64,000 bases of DNA from positions 11,348,501 to 11,412,500 of the forward strand of contig OZ019759.1 in assembly GCA_947034885.2 (NCBI GenBank), written 5' to 3'. The stretch comes from Thuidium tamariscinum (Eukaryota; Streptophyta; Bryopsida; Hypnales; Thuidiaceae). The notes beneath the pieces were generated by a model. The model was not told the origin of the DNA, did no database searches, and saw only the letters and a list, made by a program, of their open reading frames with translations. Below, in pieces: positions 22,493 through 34,300 of this stretch (positions are counted from its first letter, which is position 1; every line of letters begins with the position of its first letter). The position numbers and the translations under genes are program-made.

Positions 22493-23367
22493 TCACCTTC
22501 TCTCCTTTGAGCTAGCAGGAAAGGCTTTTTGCAAACCAAGTCCATCCAGCTCAAGGCACAGGTCACACCTTCGCCTTGATGGCAAAACTATCCGCTTGAT
22601 GGCCTGTACTTCCATGGCTATGAAGGCCGTCCATGACTCTGGTATAACATCCCCAAAATTAATGTGCTTGACGGGCCATTAGTGGACGGACCAAGACTAA
22701 ACAATCCTAGGCTCAAGGCACCAAGAATGGACAGAGTAGAAGTGGATAGAGGCTGCTCGACTTACGGGAAGACCGTCTTCAACGGTTTTAGAAGTCGGGA
22801 TGCACCTTTGTCCCTATGCAAACTGTCAACGGATCCCCACGCTAAACCCCTGACTCGTCCTGTCACTCACACGGGAGCCTAAATTCTAAACCCTAAACCC
22901 TACACCCTTATAAAATGACCCTAAGCTTTAATTTCTATGAAGAAGGTCCAAACCCTTGCACATACTAAAACATATTTGTATACACGTTGAAATGAATTTG
23001 TGATCACTCCGTAATGATTGAAGTATATACAATTACAAGAGATCAACATGAACTATAATGTAATGAGAGCACATACCATTCAATCCTTAGCAACAAGAGA
23101 ACTTTTTTCTGAGGAACTGGAAAACCTCCATTATATGTGGTTAATGAAGGGATGTTTTGTTTTTTGTTTTTAAAAGAGCATTCCAATTGGTTGTAGACAC
23201 CTCTAATATATTCCATTGTAGAGTTTTAAAAGAAGAAGATTGGGGTCTTCAAATTCTTATTCATTAACAAACCTTCTCATTTTATATAAACATTTGCTTC
23301 ATGTATTTGGTCACCCACATTGTATTAATCTCATTTGACAAACGGTCCTTCTCCATTATTTTTCCTT
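22493..23367. other. 5' flank of RING gene A, no gene seen
   Basis: Part of it (about 22650-22880) is GC-richer and has scattered GGAC/GTCC words as at 19603-19802 and 25414-25533, but without a clear 20-bp register. A short (CCCTAAA)-like run at about 22888-22905 is too short to be a telomere. The remainder is AT-rich and appears non-coding. Confidence 0.4.
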
Positions 23368-23489
23368 TTTTTCCCCCCTAGATCCATCTTAAGTGTCTTT
23401 CCGAGAATAAACAATCAACACCTCCTCCTTTTTTTTTTCCTTCGATCCATTTTAAGTGTCTTCCTGAGAATAAACAAACAACACCTCCC
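23368..23489 (+). repeat. ~60-bp tandem repeat, first block (2 units)
   Basis: Two units contain GATCCATCTTAAGTGTCTT or a close variant, followed by CGAGAATAAACAA-type sequence and CAACACCTCC, with C/T-rich linkers. The same unit continues at 24215 after the intervening 725-bp element, so both blocks were once one array. Confidence 0.8.
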
Positions 23490-24214
23490 GGGTCGTTGCA
23501 AGAAACACTTACCGGTTTTGGCTCAAAATGGCTCAAAATCAATAAGTCCTATGAGTCCTATGACCCTTTGAAATAAATTTTTTTTAAATTGAAAAAAATA
23601 TGGATAATTTGAAGAGCAATGAGAATATTATGTCTCTTTAAATTCAGACCTAAGAAATTTTATCTCTAAATGTTATAGACAATGGAAAATACAATGAAAA
23701 TAGCTCCTTTTTCACTAATTTGGTAAAAATAGTAAAAAAATTCAAAAAATGAAATTGAATTTTTTTTTTCTTCAAGTAAAGGTCTTTCTTTTCCAACAAA
23801 TTTCATCTTTGGAAAAAATAAATTCTATTCTCTACACTTGCGCAAAGTCAACCACTTTGACGACATGTGGAGGTTGAACAATATATTATTTTAGAAAAAT
23901 CTCTTTGTAGTCTTGTGTAACTTTAGGTGAGGTCCTTGCATGCCAATTTTTAGCTCAAAATTTGCATTTTTGGGTCAAAAATAGGACTAAAACCCCCCAA
24001 AACAGCCAAGGTAGACAGCCAATTGGGGGAAGTTTAAAAATAGTAAAATAATTTTTAAAAAACTGTAAAAATTACACATCATATAAAACTTTTTTGTTCA
24101 CCTTCATTCCAAATTTCAAGTTGATAGGAAAAACGATGCAAAAGTTATAAGCAAAAAACTACTTGTTGGAGGTCAAGGGGACAAAAAAAGGACAAGTGTT
24201 TCTTGCAATCACCC
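23490..24214. mobile_element. 725-bp inverted-repeat element inserted in the ~60-bp array
   Basis: The left end is GGGTCGTTGCAAGAAACACTT. The right end is its near-perfect reverse complement (AAGTGTTTCTTGCAATCACCC), giving about 24-bp terminal inverted repeats. TCCC stands on both sides (23486-23489 and 24215-24218), but the target is a C/T-rich tract, so the duplication length is uncertain. There is no coding capacity, the interior is AT-rich, and it is non-autonomous. The superfamily is not determined. Confidence 0.75.
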
Positions 24215-24405
24215 TCCCCCCTTTTTTCCCCCTAGATCCATCTTAAATGTCTTCCCGAGAATAAACAAACAACACCTCTCCCTTTTTTTTTCTTCAATCC
24301 ATCTTAAGTGTCTTCTTGAGAATAAACAACCCCCCCTATTTTTCCCGTAGATCCATCTTAAGTGTCTTCCTGAGAATAAACAAACAACACCTCCCCCTTT
24401 TTTCC
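24215..24405 (+). repeat. ~60-bp tandem repeat, second block (3 units)
   Basis: Three units with the shared core ATCCATCTTAA(G/A)TGTCTTC and GAGAATAAACAA are separated by T- and C-runs. They match the two units at 23368-23489. Confidence 0.8.
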
Positions 24406-25413
24406 CCCAGACCTATATCTTCTCTTAGTGTACAATTTGACTGTATTGTAGAGGCCTTCCTCATTTTATGGTGATTGGACCCTTACACTAACAATACGCC
24501 TTTGTACTTGCCATCACGAGGCTCCTCCATTTGGCCTTCATTTATCGTTTTTCGTAAATCCTTTTCCTTTTCATTGTAAAGGATAGGACCAATGATCCTA
24601 GAACTAGTTTATAGAATTTAGTGTAATATGCTACCTAGTTTAGGAGATTTAGTGCAATTTTCTACCTTCAAGATAAATAAGCATCAACTTTGGCTATCTT
24701 GAGAGAAAGTGGCATTTCTAAAATTAGAAAAGAAAGGATTTTGCAAGTTGTAAGGGATAATGAGGGTTACTAATATCCATAACTAACTACAGAGATGCTA
24801 ATTCCAATATAGAGTAAGTAAAAAATTGGCTATCAAATTCTATTGGTTGTAATAATCTTAGCTAAAATTTAATTTTTTCAAGGATTTTTTCCTATAGAGA
24901 TTTAGCTACTAAAAGTTTTTAGTAGCAACGGAGCGAAATTTAGCCAATTTTGTGAACGATGGACAAGACTCTTTATTGTTTCTTGTCTCTAAGTATTTTA
25001 AACTTTTGAAGAATTGGTTGTGCAAAATTGAAAGTGAATACTGTCATGAAGGATTCATAATTTTACTTACTGGACCTTGACAATTACAATTTGGCCTAAT
25101 GGTCAGTATTGATGAATCAGGGACTCCCACGCTCTACGGATGCCCCCAGACGTCCCCCGTCGGATTTTACTGACAATGGATGTCGAGCCTACAATGCTGA
25201 AAGGACGGCATGGTCGTTGCCCCCCTAAAACTTCAATGGATTAGGGTACTTGGCCAATGTGAACCAAAGACGGTCTTTTCTTTGTGTTCGTACCCCATCC
25301 GCTTGAAAGGTAGTCTGATGGGTGGACAGACACCCATTAGATAAACTGGCATTGAAAAAGTTTAGGTAAAAAAAGGGCCGTCCATAAGGGTTCCGGTGCT
25401 ATCGAACCCGACG
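24406..25413. other. Intergenic sequence, no gene seen
   Basis: AT-rich up to about 25080, then GC-richer with many GTCC/GGAC words leading into the 20-bp array. No coding frame is supported. Confidence 0.4.
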
Positions 25414-25533
25414 AATTGTCTTTTGGACACCCTTAATCGTCCCTAGGATGCCGTTTCCGTCCTGAGGACACTATTTCCGTCCCGAGGACGCCCTCTTCTC
25501 GGTCTGGACAGTCAGTCCGTCCAGACTAGGCAA
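25414..25533 (+). repeat. 20-bp-period repeat upstream of the kinase-like gene (six units)
   Basis: Six 20-base units can be laid end to end, the clearest being TTTCCGTCCTGAGGACACTA and TTTCCGTCCCGAGGACGCCC. The core GTCC-N3-GGAC is an inverted repeat. The period and the GGAC/GTCC boxes link it with the array at 19603-19802. It abuts the TATA box of the kinase-like gene, so it could serve as an upstream activating array or as a subterminal transposon repeat. Confidence 0.65.
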
Positions 25534-25534
25534 A

Positions 25535-25542
25535 TATAAATA
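25535..25542 (+). promoter_or_regulatory. Candidate TATA box of the kinase-like gene
   Basis: TATAAATA lies directly after the 20-bp array and about 200 bases before the ATG at 25741, which leaves room for a 5' leader of roughly 170 bases. This is based on position and sequence only. Confidence 0.45.
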
Positions 25543-25740
25543 AGAGCGTGTGAATATCAAAGCCTTGAGTCTCTTTGGCGTTGACGTTGCTCTTTTGTCC
25601 TGGATTGGAAACATTCCTTGCTTAGGAGCGCGCGTGCTTGTATAGGGGCTCAATTAGCTTCAAAAGGTCCAGTTTTGGCATCGTGAACCCTAATTTGACG
25701 TCATTTGGCCAGATTACGTGGTTCTTGAATCCTGTCGACG

Positions 25741-27388
25741 ATGTCAGGCGGGTCATCTGGGAAGAATAAGGTGGACGAGTGGTTGATGAAGACTGTCGAC
25801 CTTGACGCACCTGACACAATGGAACAAGATATAGAGGCACTCATCAGGGATCTAGCCAATCCTCTTGGTTTTGGGGGAGGCATCCACAAAAAGAAAAGGA
25901 ATCGTAGGAAGGGGGAGCGAGTAGGAAAGTGGCCAAGACAAGAAGAAACCACAGTGGTACAAAGAATTGCAGTAGACTTTTTCGACAAGTATAGCATCCA
26001 CCAATTGAATACGGCATATATTTCTCAAGGAATGGTTGGAATGGAGCTAATTAGGTGCAAGTTTCATCACATGTTTGAACAAGCAATGCAAGGTGATGAA
26101 TGGCTTGAAGATCGCATGGCTGAGGAATTTTACAAATGGTTGGAGGACCAAGTGCAAGGTTGCTTCTTCAACCTCTCAACTATTGCTCCAAAAATTTGTG
26201 GCTTCAATGCAATAGTGCCACCCAAGCATGGAGAAGATTTGGAGTTTCACAAGAAAGTGGTGTGGTAGTCATCTTCTGCACTTCCATTTACCCATAGCAA
26301 TGTCAATGGGGCTCCATGGTTTCAGAAGAGTCGAGAACAAGCTATTGGACAAAGAAGGGTGGATGGCATTCTATTATTGGAAAAAAATGTGGTTGTGGTT
26401 TCATTGTTTGGACACAACCTCCATGGGGGCATGGGAGGGTGCGCAAAGTTGTACTCGATAATTGCCCTGCAATTCCACAAACGGTGGTTCTTGCTAGGAA
26501 GATGGCCCTTGACATTCATCAAACAAAGAAAAACCGGGAGAAATTATCGATTGAGGCATTGGTTTGTCCGTGCAACCATCCTGGGGTCATTAAATTCTTT
26601 GCCGCCAATAACCAGACCATGGAATGTTATTGTCATTGGTGGAATGGTGGGACATTAGGAGACATGATGAAAGCTGATGAGCGCACTCCAAACTATGATG
26701 AAGTTGAAGCCCTTGTGTACCATGCACACAAGGAAAGTGAACAAGCTGTTGAACAAGCGAAACGGCTCGTGGCTTATAGATGTAATCGCGCTAAACTTGC
26801 GTGGGAATTAATTTGCATTGTGGAGTTGGTGCAGCAATCCATGTGTCTCCATAATGACATAATGCCATCAAATGTAATGCTACATTTCCTTGACGACGAT
26901 GGACGAATAGTTTGGATTGGACTATGTAATTGGGGAATGGCTAGCCGCATTAATGAGCCTATCCCTTCTTGGTATGGTGTAAAAAGTGAAGCTGATGCAA
27001 AATCAACGCGTGCACAACATTGGTGGGTGGCACCAGAATTGGTCCACGTTGTTGGCGAAAAAGGAAGCAATGTATCTCCAACTCGTGTAGGTAGACAATA
27101 TTGTGTGAGCATCCTCACTGATGGATATGGAGTAGGGAAATTGGCCTTGAAGATGTGGAAGGAAGACCAATCTAGAATAGATATGTTTCTAGACAACACT
27201 GCCTTTGGAACTTTTAAGACAACTCTCCATGAATTATGTAAGGCAGACCCTTGAGAACTCTGATCCTTGTCCCATGCAGTGAAGCGCCTTTCTAGTGCTC
27301 TATTATTTTGGCCACCTCCCATTGGGTGCTACCGTGATTCTCGTTGTGAACAAGAGCTGAAGGAGAAAAATAAAAGAATTAATAATTA
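25741..27388 (+). pseudogene. Kinase-like protein with degenerate active site, probably transposon-encoded
   Basis: An ATG at 25741 opens MSGGSSGKNK. The first part (to 26268) has a basic patch (KKKRNRRKGER) and no recognised fold. After a frameshift near 26270-26310 the frame at 26316 gives a protein-kinase-like domain. It has an alpha-C-like stretch with HPGVIKFF, a hinge-like WWNGGTLGDMM, a catalytic loop HNDIMPSNVMLHF (HxDxxxxN kept), LCNWG where DFG is expected, and WWVAPEL for the APE motif. The metal-binding Asp of DFG is Asn, so catalysis is doubtful even in the intact ancestor. A second frameshift near 27254 joins the tail (VKRLSSALLFWPPP) to a stop near 27388. It is oriented like RING gene B downstream and may share an element with it. 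It could alternatively be a captured host kinase. Confidence 0.6.
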
Positions 27389-27405
27389 AAACATATAGTA
27401 GCTAG

Positions 27406-27608
27406 CACTAGAAGAAACTTTGCCAAAACTGCATTTTTTCCAACATAACCATGTCAAGTAGGTTATGTTGAAAACTGCGTTGTAAATGTAGTGAAAATAC
27501 AGAAAAACACAGATTTTGCATTTTTCTGCTTTTACACCACGTTTACAACGCAGTTTTCAACATAACCTACTTGACATGGTTATGTTGGAAAAAACGCAGT
27601 TTTGGCAA
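27406..27608. mobile_element. CACTA-type foldback MITE (copy 3, right end truncated)
   Basis: It starts CACTAGAAGAAAC and folds back over nearly its entire length (TTTTTCCAACATAACCATG pairs with CATGGTTATGTTGGAAAAA). The right arm stops at TTTTGGCAA, and the last 13 or so bases (TTTCTTCTAGTG) are missing, so no duplication can be read. Next to it is a retropepsin scrap, which suggests that a deletion or recombination removed the end. Confidence 0.8.
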
Positions 27609-27764
27609 TATATAGCCAAGGTCAAATGCCGTATCTTCCAACATCAGGTTGACTCCGGATCCGCCATCTACTAGAACTCTTGGTACAATGCAACCTCCTA
27701 CCTTGACTTCTAGTTCTGGTGCTCCGTAATCTTCTAGTTGAGCGAAGTTTACCGCTAAACGAAT
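27609..27764 (-). pseudogene. Retropepsin fragment of a Ty3/gypsy-type polyprotein
   Basis: The minus strand reads NFAQLEDYGAPELEVKVGG, then CIVPRVLVDGGSGVNLM and LEDTAFDLG. The VLVDGGSGVN word is the catalytic-Asp region of plant Ty3/gypsy aspartic proteases. Only about 50 residues remain, between the truncated MITE and the start of RING gene B. There is no reverse transcriptase next to it. Confidence 0.65.
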
Positions 27765-30026
27765 GTGCAGCAACCCGATGCTGCAAAGACGAATGTGATA
27801 GTGGATACAGATGAGTTTACGAGAAAGTATCCACATTTGTTAAGTTTAGACTCGATTAGCTTCAACAATCTTGTTACAATGCCACATATTCAACAATTGG
27901 AAGGCTTGCTGGACGTTAGTTTCAAGTGGAAGATAGTTGAAGAACATTTGTTTCCATCTGAGCAACGGACTGAGCAAAACAAGCCGAAAAGCAGGACTCC
28001 ACCAAAGAAAGTATATCGACCTGCTAACTTTCCAAATGCCGCTTTCGCATTGATAAGTACTGCCACATGGATAGATGAATTGGCTCCAAGGGTTGGTGCC
28101 TTCATCGATGAATTAGCGTCCCTAGCTCCTACACTATTGAGCGATTTTACGGCTTTCCTGCACTTCACCGATCAAATGTTACCAATTCTCACGCCCGCGC
28201 TTCATTGTCAAGAAAGTCATGTTGAATTGAGGAAAGAGCTAAAAGACAGTGAAAAAGAAGTTTTACGGTTGACGTGTGAGCTCCAACACGAACGAGCCAT
28301 CCACAAATACAAGGAAATGAAGGAATCATATTTGAAATCTAGTCAACTAAATCAAGGGACTCAAGGTAGCGATCAACTCTCTCTTCCAATGGACAAGGGC
28401 AAAGCTCATGTCGAGCCAGTCGAACAAACTTTGCCAATTGGCCGTAAAAGCTGGCTTGACTTGCAAAAAGAACTAGACCAGTCCAATGCCAAAAAAGCCT
28501 TTTTTCAGTCCAAGTTGGATCAAATGATACAAGTGTAGGCCATGGATGAATATTTGCCTAGGAGCGGATTGGAGTCTCGTTGGTTGGGATGGGTACAAAA
28601 ACTTCAAGACCAACCCTTATTAGCAGCCCGAGCAATGAACAAGCTTTGTACGATTGCATTGAAGTCTAACAATGAATGCAGTGCCGTCGAGAAACATTTG
28701 AAGAAGTTCGAGAGCGAGGTGGATCGCCATCCAATTGAGAGTACTTCAATCACATGTTGGGGAAATACAAATGCTATGATGGAGCGGTTGAACCACACAA
28801 AGAAAGTGGGGGGCGGAAATATCAATTGGGCCTTGGAAGTAGAGGAAGGATGGGTCCCTTACCAAACGCTTTCAGCACACATCAACAAGAAGGAGAAGTG
28901 TGTTATGCATAATTTTGATGCAGGTCATAAAATGTTGGATGGTATTTGTATAGTTTGCCAATACGCTTTTGGACCTGAAGGAGCCATAACCCTGGGCCAC
29001 TGTGGCTACACTTTCCATGTGCGGTGCATCATTCAAGCATCAATGTTTAGCTCGATTTGTGCCTAGTGTCGTTCTCCTTTGAGCCCTAGGTTTTATGAAT
29101 TGTTTGGACTCTTGGATGTTATGCCCCCCGGCCAGGAATACAACAGGTGGACCCTTCCATTGGACCAAGGGCCATACAAATTTGTGAATTATAAGCATTG
29201 GGAAAAACCTCTACAATGGAACCCAATAGAACGGAAGCATGCATTGTACGATGAAGTTGATGGTCCAGTGGATGCTTTCAATTGGATGACCCAAACGAAT
29301 GAGGTGGAAATACGTGCCCATTCAATTGACGATTATGAGAGTCGTGAATTGTTTTGTTGCAATATGGGTGGGCATTGGAGCATGCAACGTAATAAGTTCT
29401 TCCGGTTTCCAGAGAAGCACGTGGAGAAAACGGAAGGTGGAGAATGGATTGTCGTGGAGGATTCAGAAGAGTTCAAGGAACAATATGCGGCATACGAATA
29501 CGGTTTGATAGGCCGGGCCTTGTTGTTGTCAAAGTTGGAAGAAGCTGCCGAATATCGTGCTTCCGTGGACGTAGATGCGGAATGAAACACAAGTGAACCA
29601 ATGGTGGAGGTGGTGGAGGCGTTTGACCGGCAGGTCGGGGAAATCATAAAGCAGTGGACGACACTTCTATTCGAAGGATGTACAACCGAAAAATCATTGA
29701 AGGAATTCTCATTTGAAGTGGCCAACAAAGTGGTAGAGGAGGTCTTACTTTGATTGCAGTCTACTTTGTCAACCTTCAAGTTGAGGTCCGTGGATTTGAC
29801 TCCCAAAAGAGAGAAGAAACGGAAGTTGGAAGATGATGATGATTATACAGTGGACACGGCAGAAGCATTCAAAGTGGTTGACCGGACTAACAAATCCGCG
29901 CGGCTAGCTAGCCAAGAAAGCCCTGAGGCCCAAGCTCGCTGAGAAAGTCTAAGAAATGCAGCTCGACGCACTAAAGATGAATCGTCTCGTGGTTCGGGAG
30001 AGGGTAGTAGTAGTAAAACAAAGTAG
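27765..30026 (+). pseudogene. RING-finger protein B, probably transposon-encoded
   Basis: One reading frame of about 753 codons runs from 27765 to the TAG at 30026, with five in-frame stops (near 28536, 29064, 29583, 29748 and 29939). The three TGA stops sit where CGA would restore the frame. The true start is lost, as the first codons abut the retropepsin scrap. The order is: helical N-terminal part, coiled coil (about 28200-28530), second helical part, RING-like finger at about 28950-29090 (CIVC, GHC, FHVRC, CRSP), then FYELFGL, and an E/K-rich C-terminus with KREKKRK, a likely nuclear signal. It shares FGPEGA and FGL words around the finger with RING gene A. The likely role is ubiquitin ligase-like. 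The function in a transposon is unknown. Confidence 0.65.
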
Positions 30027-31360
30027 ACATAGACCTATACGTCTTATATGAGTTTTTGATTGAACCATCATATTGTATAGACTATGGATGGTTAGATGGT
30101 GATGTGGATTTTAGAAGGATAGAGCAATACTAAGTAAACATACACGGAATATGCTTTGAATTTTTATCAATTTTTAATATGAACATATACATGGAATTAT
30201 TTATCTATCTATTTATGTATGTATCAATCAATTAGTCAATGTACGTATTCACTATTCACAATACTTTTTGATGTGGAATGTATGCTATTAGATGCATGGT
30301 ATTGGATGTAAAAAATTATGATTGAATATTATAATCTTTGAATTCTTAATTGATTTTGATTTGTTTTGTTTTTGTATATGATCTCTAATATGCCTAGTTT
30401 CAATTTGCACGGTTACAATGCAGAAAAAGAAATATACAACTTATAAAAATGTTTGCTTTTTGTTCAATTTGAACAAATTCGTCGAAGCTCAAAATAGGCC
30501 TTGGACATTTATGGATATTCACTGGAGGTGTTTTCAATATAATATTATTTTCAATAAACACGTATAGTTGTGAAATAATTTTTAAGAACTACTTTCGTCG
30601 GTAGATTTGAAGTTGCTTTCTATGAGCAAATCCTTAGAATTTGAAATTTGACATACATATTATCAACATAGAGATGATCTCATGCCAAGAATTTCATGGC
30701 CAAATTTTAATTTCTCAATCTTTGCCTCTTTGGGAGGGTGTCAAAGTTGGTAGCATTGAAATTTTTCTCACAACTACACATGAATGTAGATTTCAAATAT
30801 CTTTTTCTAGGCAAATCTTTTGGCCTTGAAATTTGACACATGTGTTATTAACATAGGGACAATCTTGTGCAAAAAATTAAATGCAAAAATAACAATTTTT
30901 GAGCCCTAGGGAGGGCGTCAAAGATGGCAGCAGGGGATTTTTTTTCCATGTGAAAGCAAGAATTCGTAAATGAAGTAGACCTTAATGTATATGTTTTATC
31001 TATTTAAATACACGGTCAGTCCTTTTGGATCAAATCCGCCGTCCCCCGACCGAATTGGTCGTCCGCTTGGATTCGGCGACTGTTGCAATGGGTATTTGTC
31101 CCCAACGGTCAACTACACTGAGTTTACTATAAGTGGGAGAGAGAAGTCATTTGTAAGCACTCCTAATGAACTGAACACTAAGATTTCCAAGGGCTAGGTG
31201 CTGCAAATTTATTTGTGTCCCTTGCTTGGTAATGCATAGTTCGGTGGAAGGGGGGGCCTTCATTTTGAAGGCTTTTTGCACTCAGTGCTTATTTGATTGT
31301 GGACTTTTACAACACAGTGCAAACGTTACCAATTACAATTGAAGGGAAAAAAGATTCAAT
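30027..31360. other. Intergenic sequence between RING gene B and the hAT gene
   Basis: AT-rich with no supported gene. At about 31015-31095 a short GC-richer piece has GTCC/GGAT words about 20 bases apart (CCGCCGTCCCCCGACCGAAT, then TGGTCGTCCGCTTGGATTCG), recalling the 20-bp arrays. It may mark the right border of the kinase/RING element. Confidence 0.4.
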
Positions 31361-34300
31361 ATGAGCAAGGATTTCACCACTTGGTACACGATCCCGGAAC
31401 CGAGCAAAATACAATGCAAGGCTTGCAAGTATGTGTTTGCCCGAAAAACTAGCCGTATATTGAGCCACTTGGGATACGAAGGCCCTACGAGACATCGTGA
31501 TAGGGGAATCGGCTTGTGCTCGCAGTTGACATCCACAACAAAATCCTTATTTGTTAATTGCAAAGGGTTGTTTCCAAAAAGACCTATTGCGGACGAAAAG
31601 GATGGCAACGACATGCCAATGTCTACAAGCAATCTTTTAAATGATAGGGGCACACCGTGTTCTACGCAAGAAGATTCATGCACCGCACCGAAAGAAGTGG
31701 TCGCTGTGGATTTACAAAGAACTTCAAATACGGAATCAGGTGGTAATCGGCATACTTCGAGGGCATCAAGCAGTAGGCCTGCAACGCACAATAGGCTAGT
31801 GGATGGCTTTAATGAAGCCAACAGACGCAAATTACATGCAGCGTGGACCCATTTTTTTTATTCGGCAAATATACCATCTTCAGTAGCTTGGAATCCAACC
31901 TTTAGGGAAGCGGTGAAGTTGACGGCTGAGTTTAAAAAGTCCTACACTCCTCCATCGTACAATGATCTGCGACATAAATTGCTTCAGCAAGCAAAGTTAG
32001 ATATTCAAACGAAGTTTCATCAGAGGACCGAAGACAGTGTGAGGAAGTTCGGACTTCAGAGCAACACTGTCCATTGATGGATGGAGCTCGGTGATGAACC
32101 GTCCATTAATAAATGTAATGCTCATATCTTTAGCAGCTGAACAATTCCTTGGATCGGTGGATACGAGTGGACAGAAGAAGACAACATCGTATGTGGCTTA
32201 TTTCTTGGAAGAATTCATAGAGAAAGTGGGCTCCAAGAATGTAGTGCAAGTGACTGCGGATAATACCAATACAAACCCTACAGCATGGAATTTGGTGTCC
32301 GATAAATATCCACACATATATTTTCACGGATGTGTGGTGCATGCCTTGAACTTGTTGCTTAAGGATTGGGCGAAGCAGCCATGGATCAAAGATTACATGA
32401 AGGGTGCCGAGGCCATTGTCAAATTCTTCAGGAAAAGGCACATGCCACTTGCCATATTTCGGAAGTACGAGACGAGGTTTAGTTTGTTGAAGCCGTTGAA
32501 AACAAGGTTTGCTTCTTATTTCATTATGATTGACCGCTTGTTGGAAGTGAAGGATGCGTTGAAGCAAAGTGTGGTGGATCCACAATGGATGGCGTACGTG
32601 AACACCTTGGATGATAGAGACAAAGGCAAATCACGATCACAGTCAAGGAACGTGTACAATATTGTTGTAGATGAGCATTTTTGGGACTGGTTGACCAATG
32701 TGCGAGAAGTGACTGCCCTAGTTGTATTCGGTCTACGTGATTTGGATGCAAAGACACCGTGCATGGGGAAGGTATTGCATATTATGCAAAATCTAGAAAA
32801 ACATGTGTTTGGTCTACGAAGAGCGCCTTTTTGTTTGGACCTTGACCGAGCAATACCACTTGAGGAGTCCTTCGTGAAATGACGAGAGATGAGGGAGACA
32901 GACCTCCATTATGCAGGCACTCTTTTGAACCCGTATCTTCTCCACGACAAAGAACTAGCCGACGATCAAAGTGCAACAGAGAGATGCAAGAAGGTTATAA
33001 TGAGAATATGTGACCGCAAAGATTACTCGAAGGTGGTGAAGGAATTTGTAGCCTTCCGCCATAGGGAACCTCCATTCCACAACATGTTGGAGCCAGAGGA
33101 ACAAATGTTGTCGGCCCATGCTTGGTGGGATTTTGAAGGTGCATGTGGGAAGCTAATTGCTCCCATTGCCAAGAGGATTTTGGTCCAACCAGTGTCATCA
33201 TCTGCATGCGAACAAAATTCGAGTAGCTACTCTTATGTTCACAACAAATCTCGGAACAAATTGGCAACAATCCAGGCATCGGACTTGGTGTATGTTTACA
33301 CCAATTCAAAAGTTGTGGGCACATCAAAGAACAAAGATGAGAAGAAATGGTATAGAGACAAGGTGGACTCCAAGTTCTCCGATGCGGGAACCGATGCGGA
33401 AGACATTGATGATGGACCTCATCCACTTGACCAACTGGATGGAGATGTCGAGGACAACGACATGGACAATTGGCATGACAAAACATACCATAGTCTTAAT
33501 CAAACGAATGGTGGGTGGAGAGGCAATAATACAAGCATCTATGACTTTCAATCCGATGAGGAGAATGATGGGTACGGTGAAGATGAACCTCGTATAGCAA
33601 GATTCATGGATGGATGTGGGTTTTTGAATAGCGAATATATTCTATCGCAGAAGGAGGACGCTTTTGTAAAGATAGCGGAGGTGGATGGGACAACACTTCC
33701 CGATGGTGAGGGTGGTGGCACGGATGAAGTCATTTGTATTTGTCAATCTCCATCCACGGGAGGGGTTCAAGAAAAGGATAATGATGAACAAAATGATGGA
33801 GGAAGGTATTGTACGGACAATGAAGAGGTCCTGATCAATACAAATGTGCATTCTAGAAAGGCGCTCAGAAGCAAGAACAATGGTGAATCCATTATGGATA
33901 CCAACAATCCAATTGCAGTAAAGGAAAATGGTATTGAACGTGTAGAAGAGGCCGAGAGTCCAAGCTTTGGTAATACACTCAAACGTAGAAAAGAGCTCAT
34001 GCAAGATTCCCCTAAACCACCTCGGAGCGATGCACCGTGTGCCATATTTGGAACTAGTAGCCAAATTCCAGACAGTTCAAGGAGCTTAGGACTTGGACAT
34101 CGGCTTGTTAATGTTGGCAAGGCAAATCAGCCTTGCATCGAATTTACTGCCACTGTATTATCATCCACCGATGATGATGGAGATGTGACATTGGCAGAGA
34201 TGAAACGTAAACTAGTTATGCACACCCCACCACCACGATGCAAACTGAAATCAGTAGCCTCTCCACCGCAATCTTTGAAGGCAACAAACATAATCATTCA

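Noticed and set aside
22885-22912. Interstitial telomere repeat
   Set aside because: Only two to three imperfect CCCTAAA units are present, too few to support this.
23368-24405. CRISPR-like array
   Set aside because: The units are long and degenerate with no unique spacers, and the setting is a plant nuclear genome.
33000-33995. Long minus-strand frames opposite the hAT gene (32995-33486, 33642-34064)
   Set aside because: They lie opposite a recognised transposase with known motifs and have no family features of their own.
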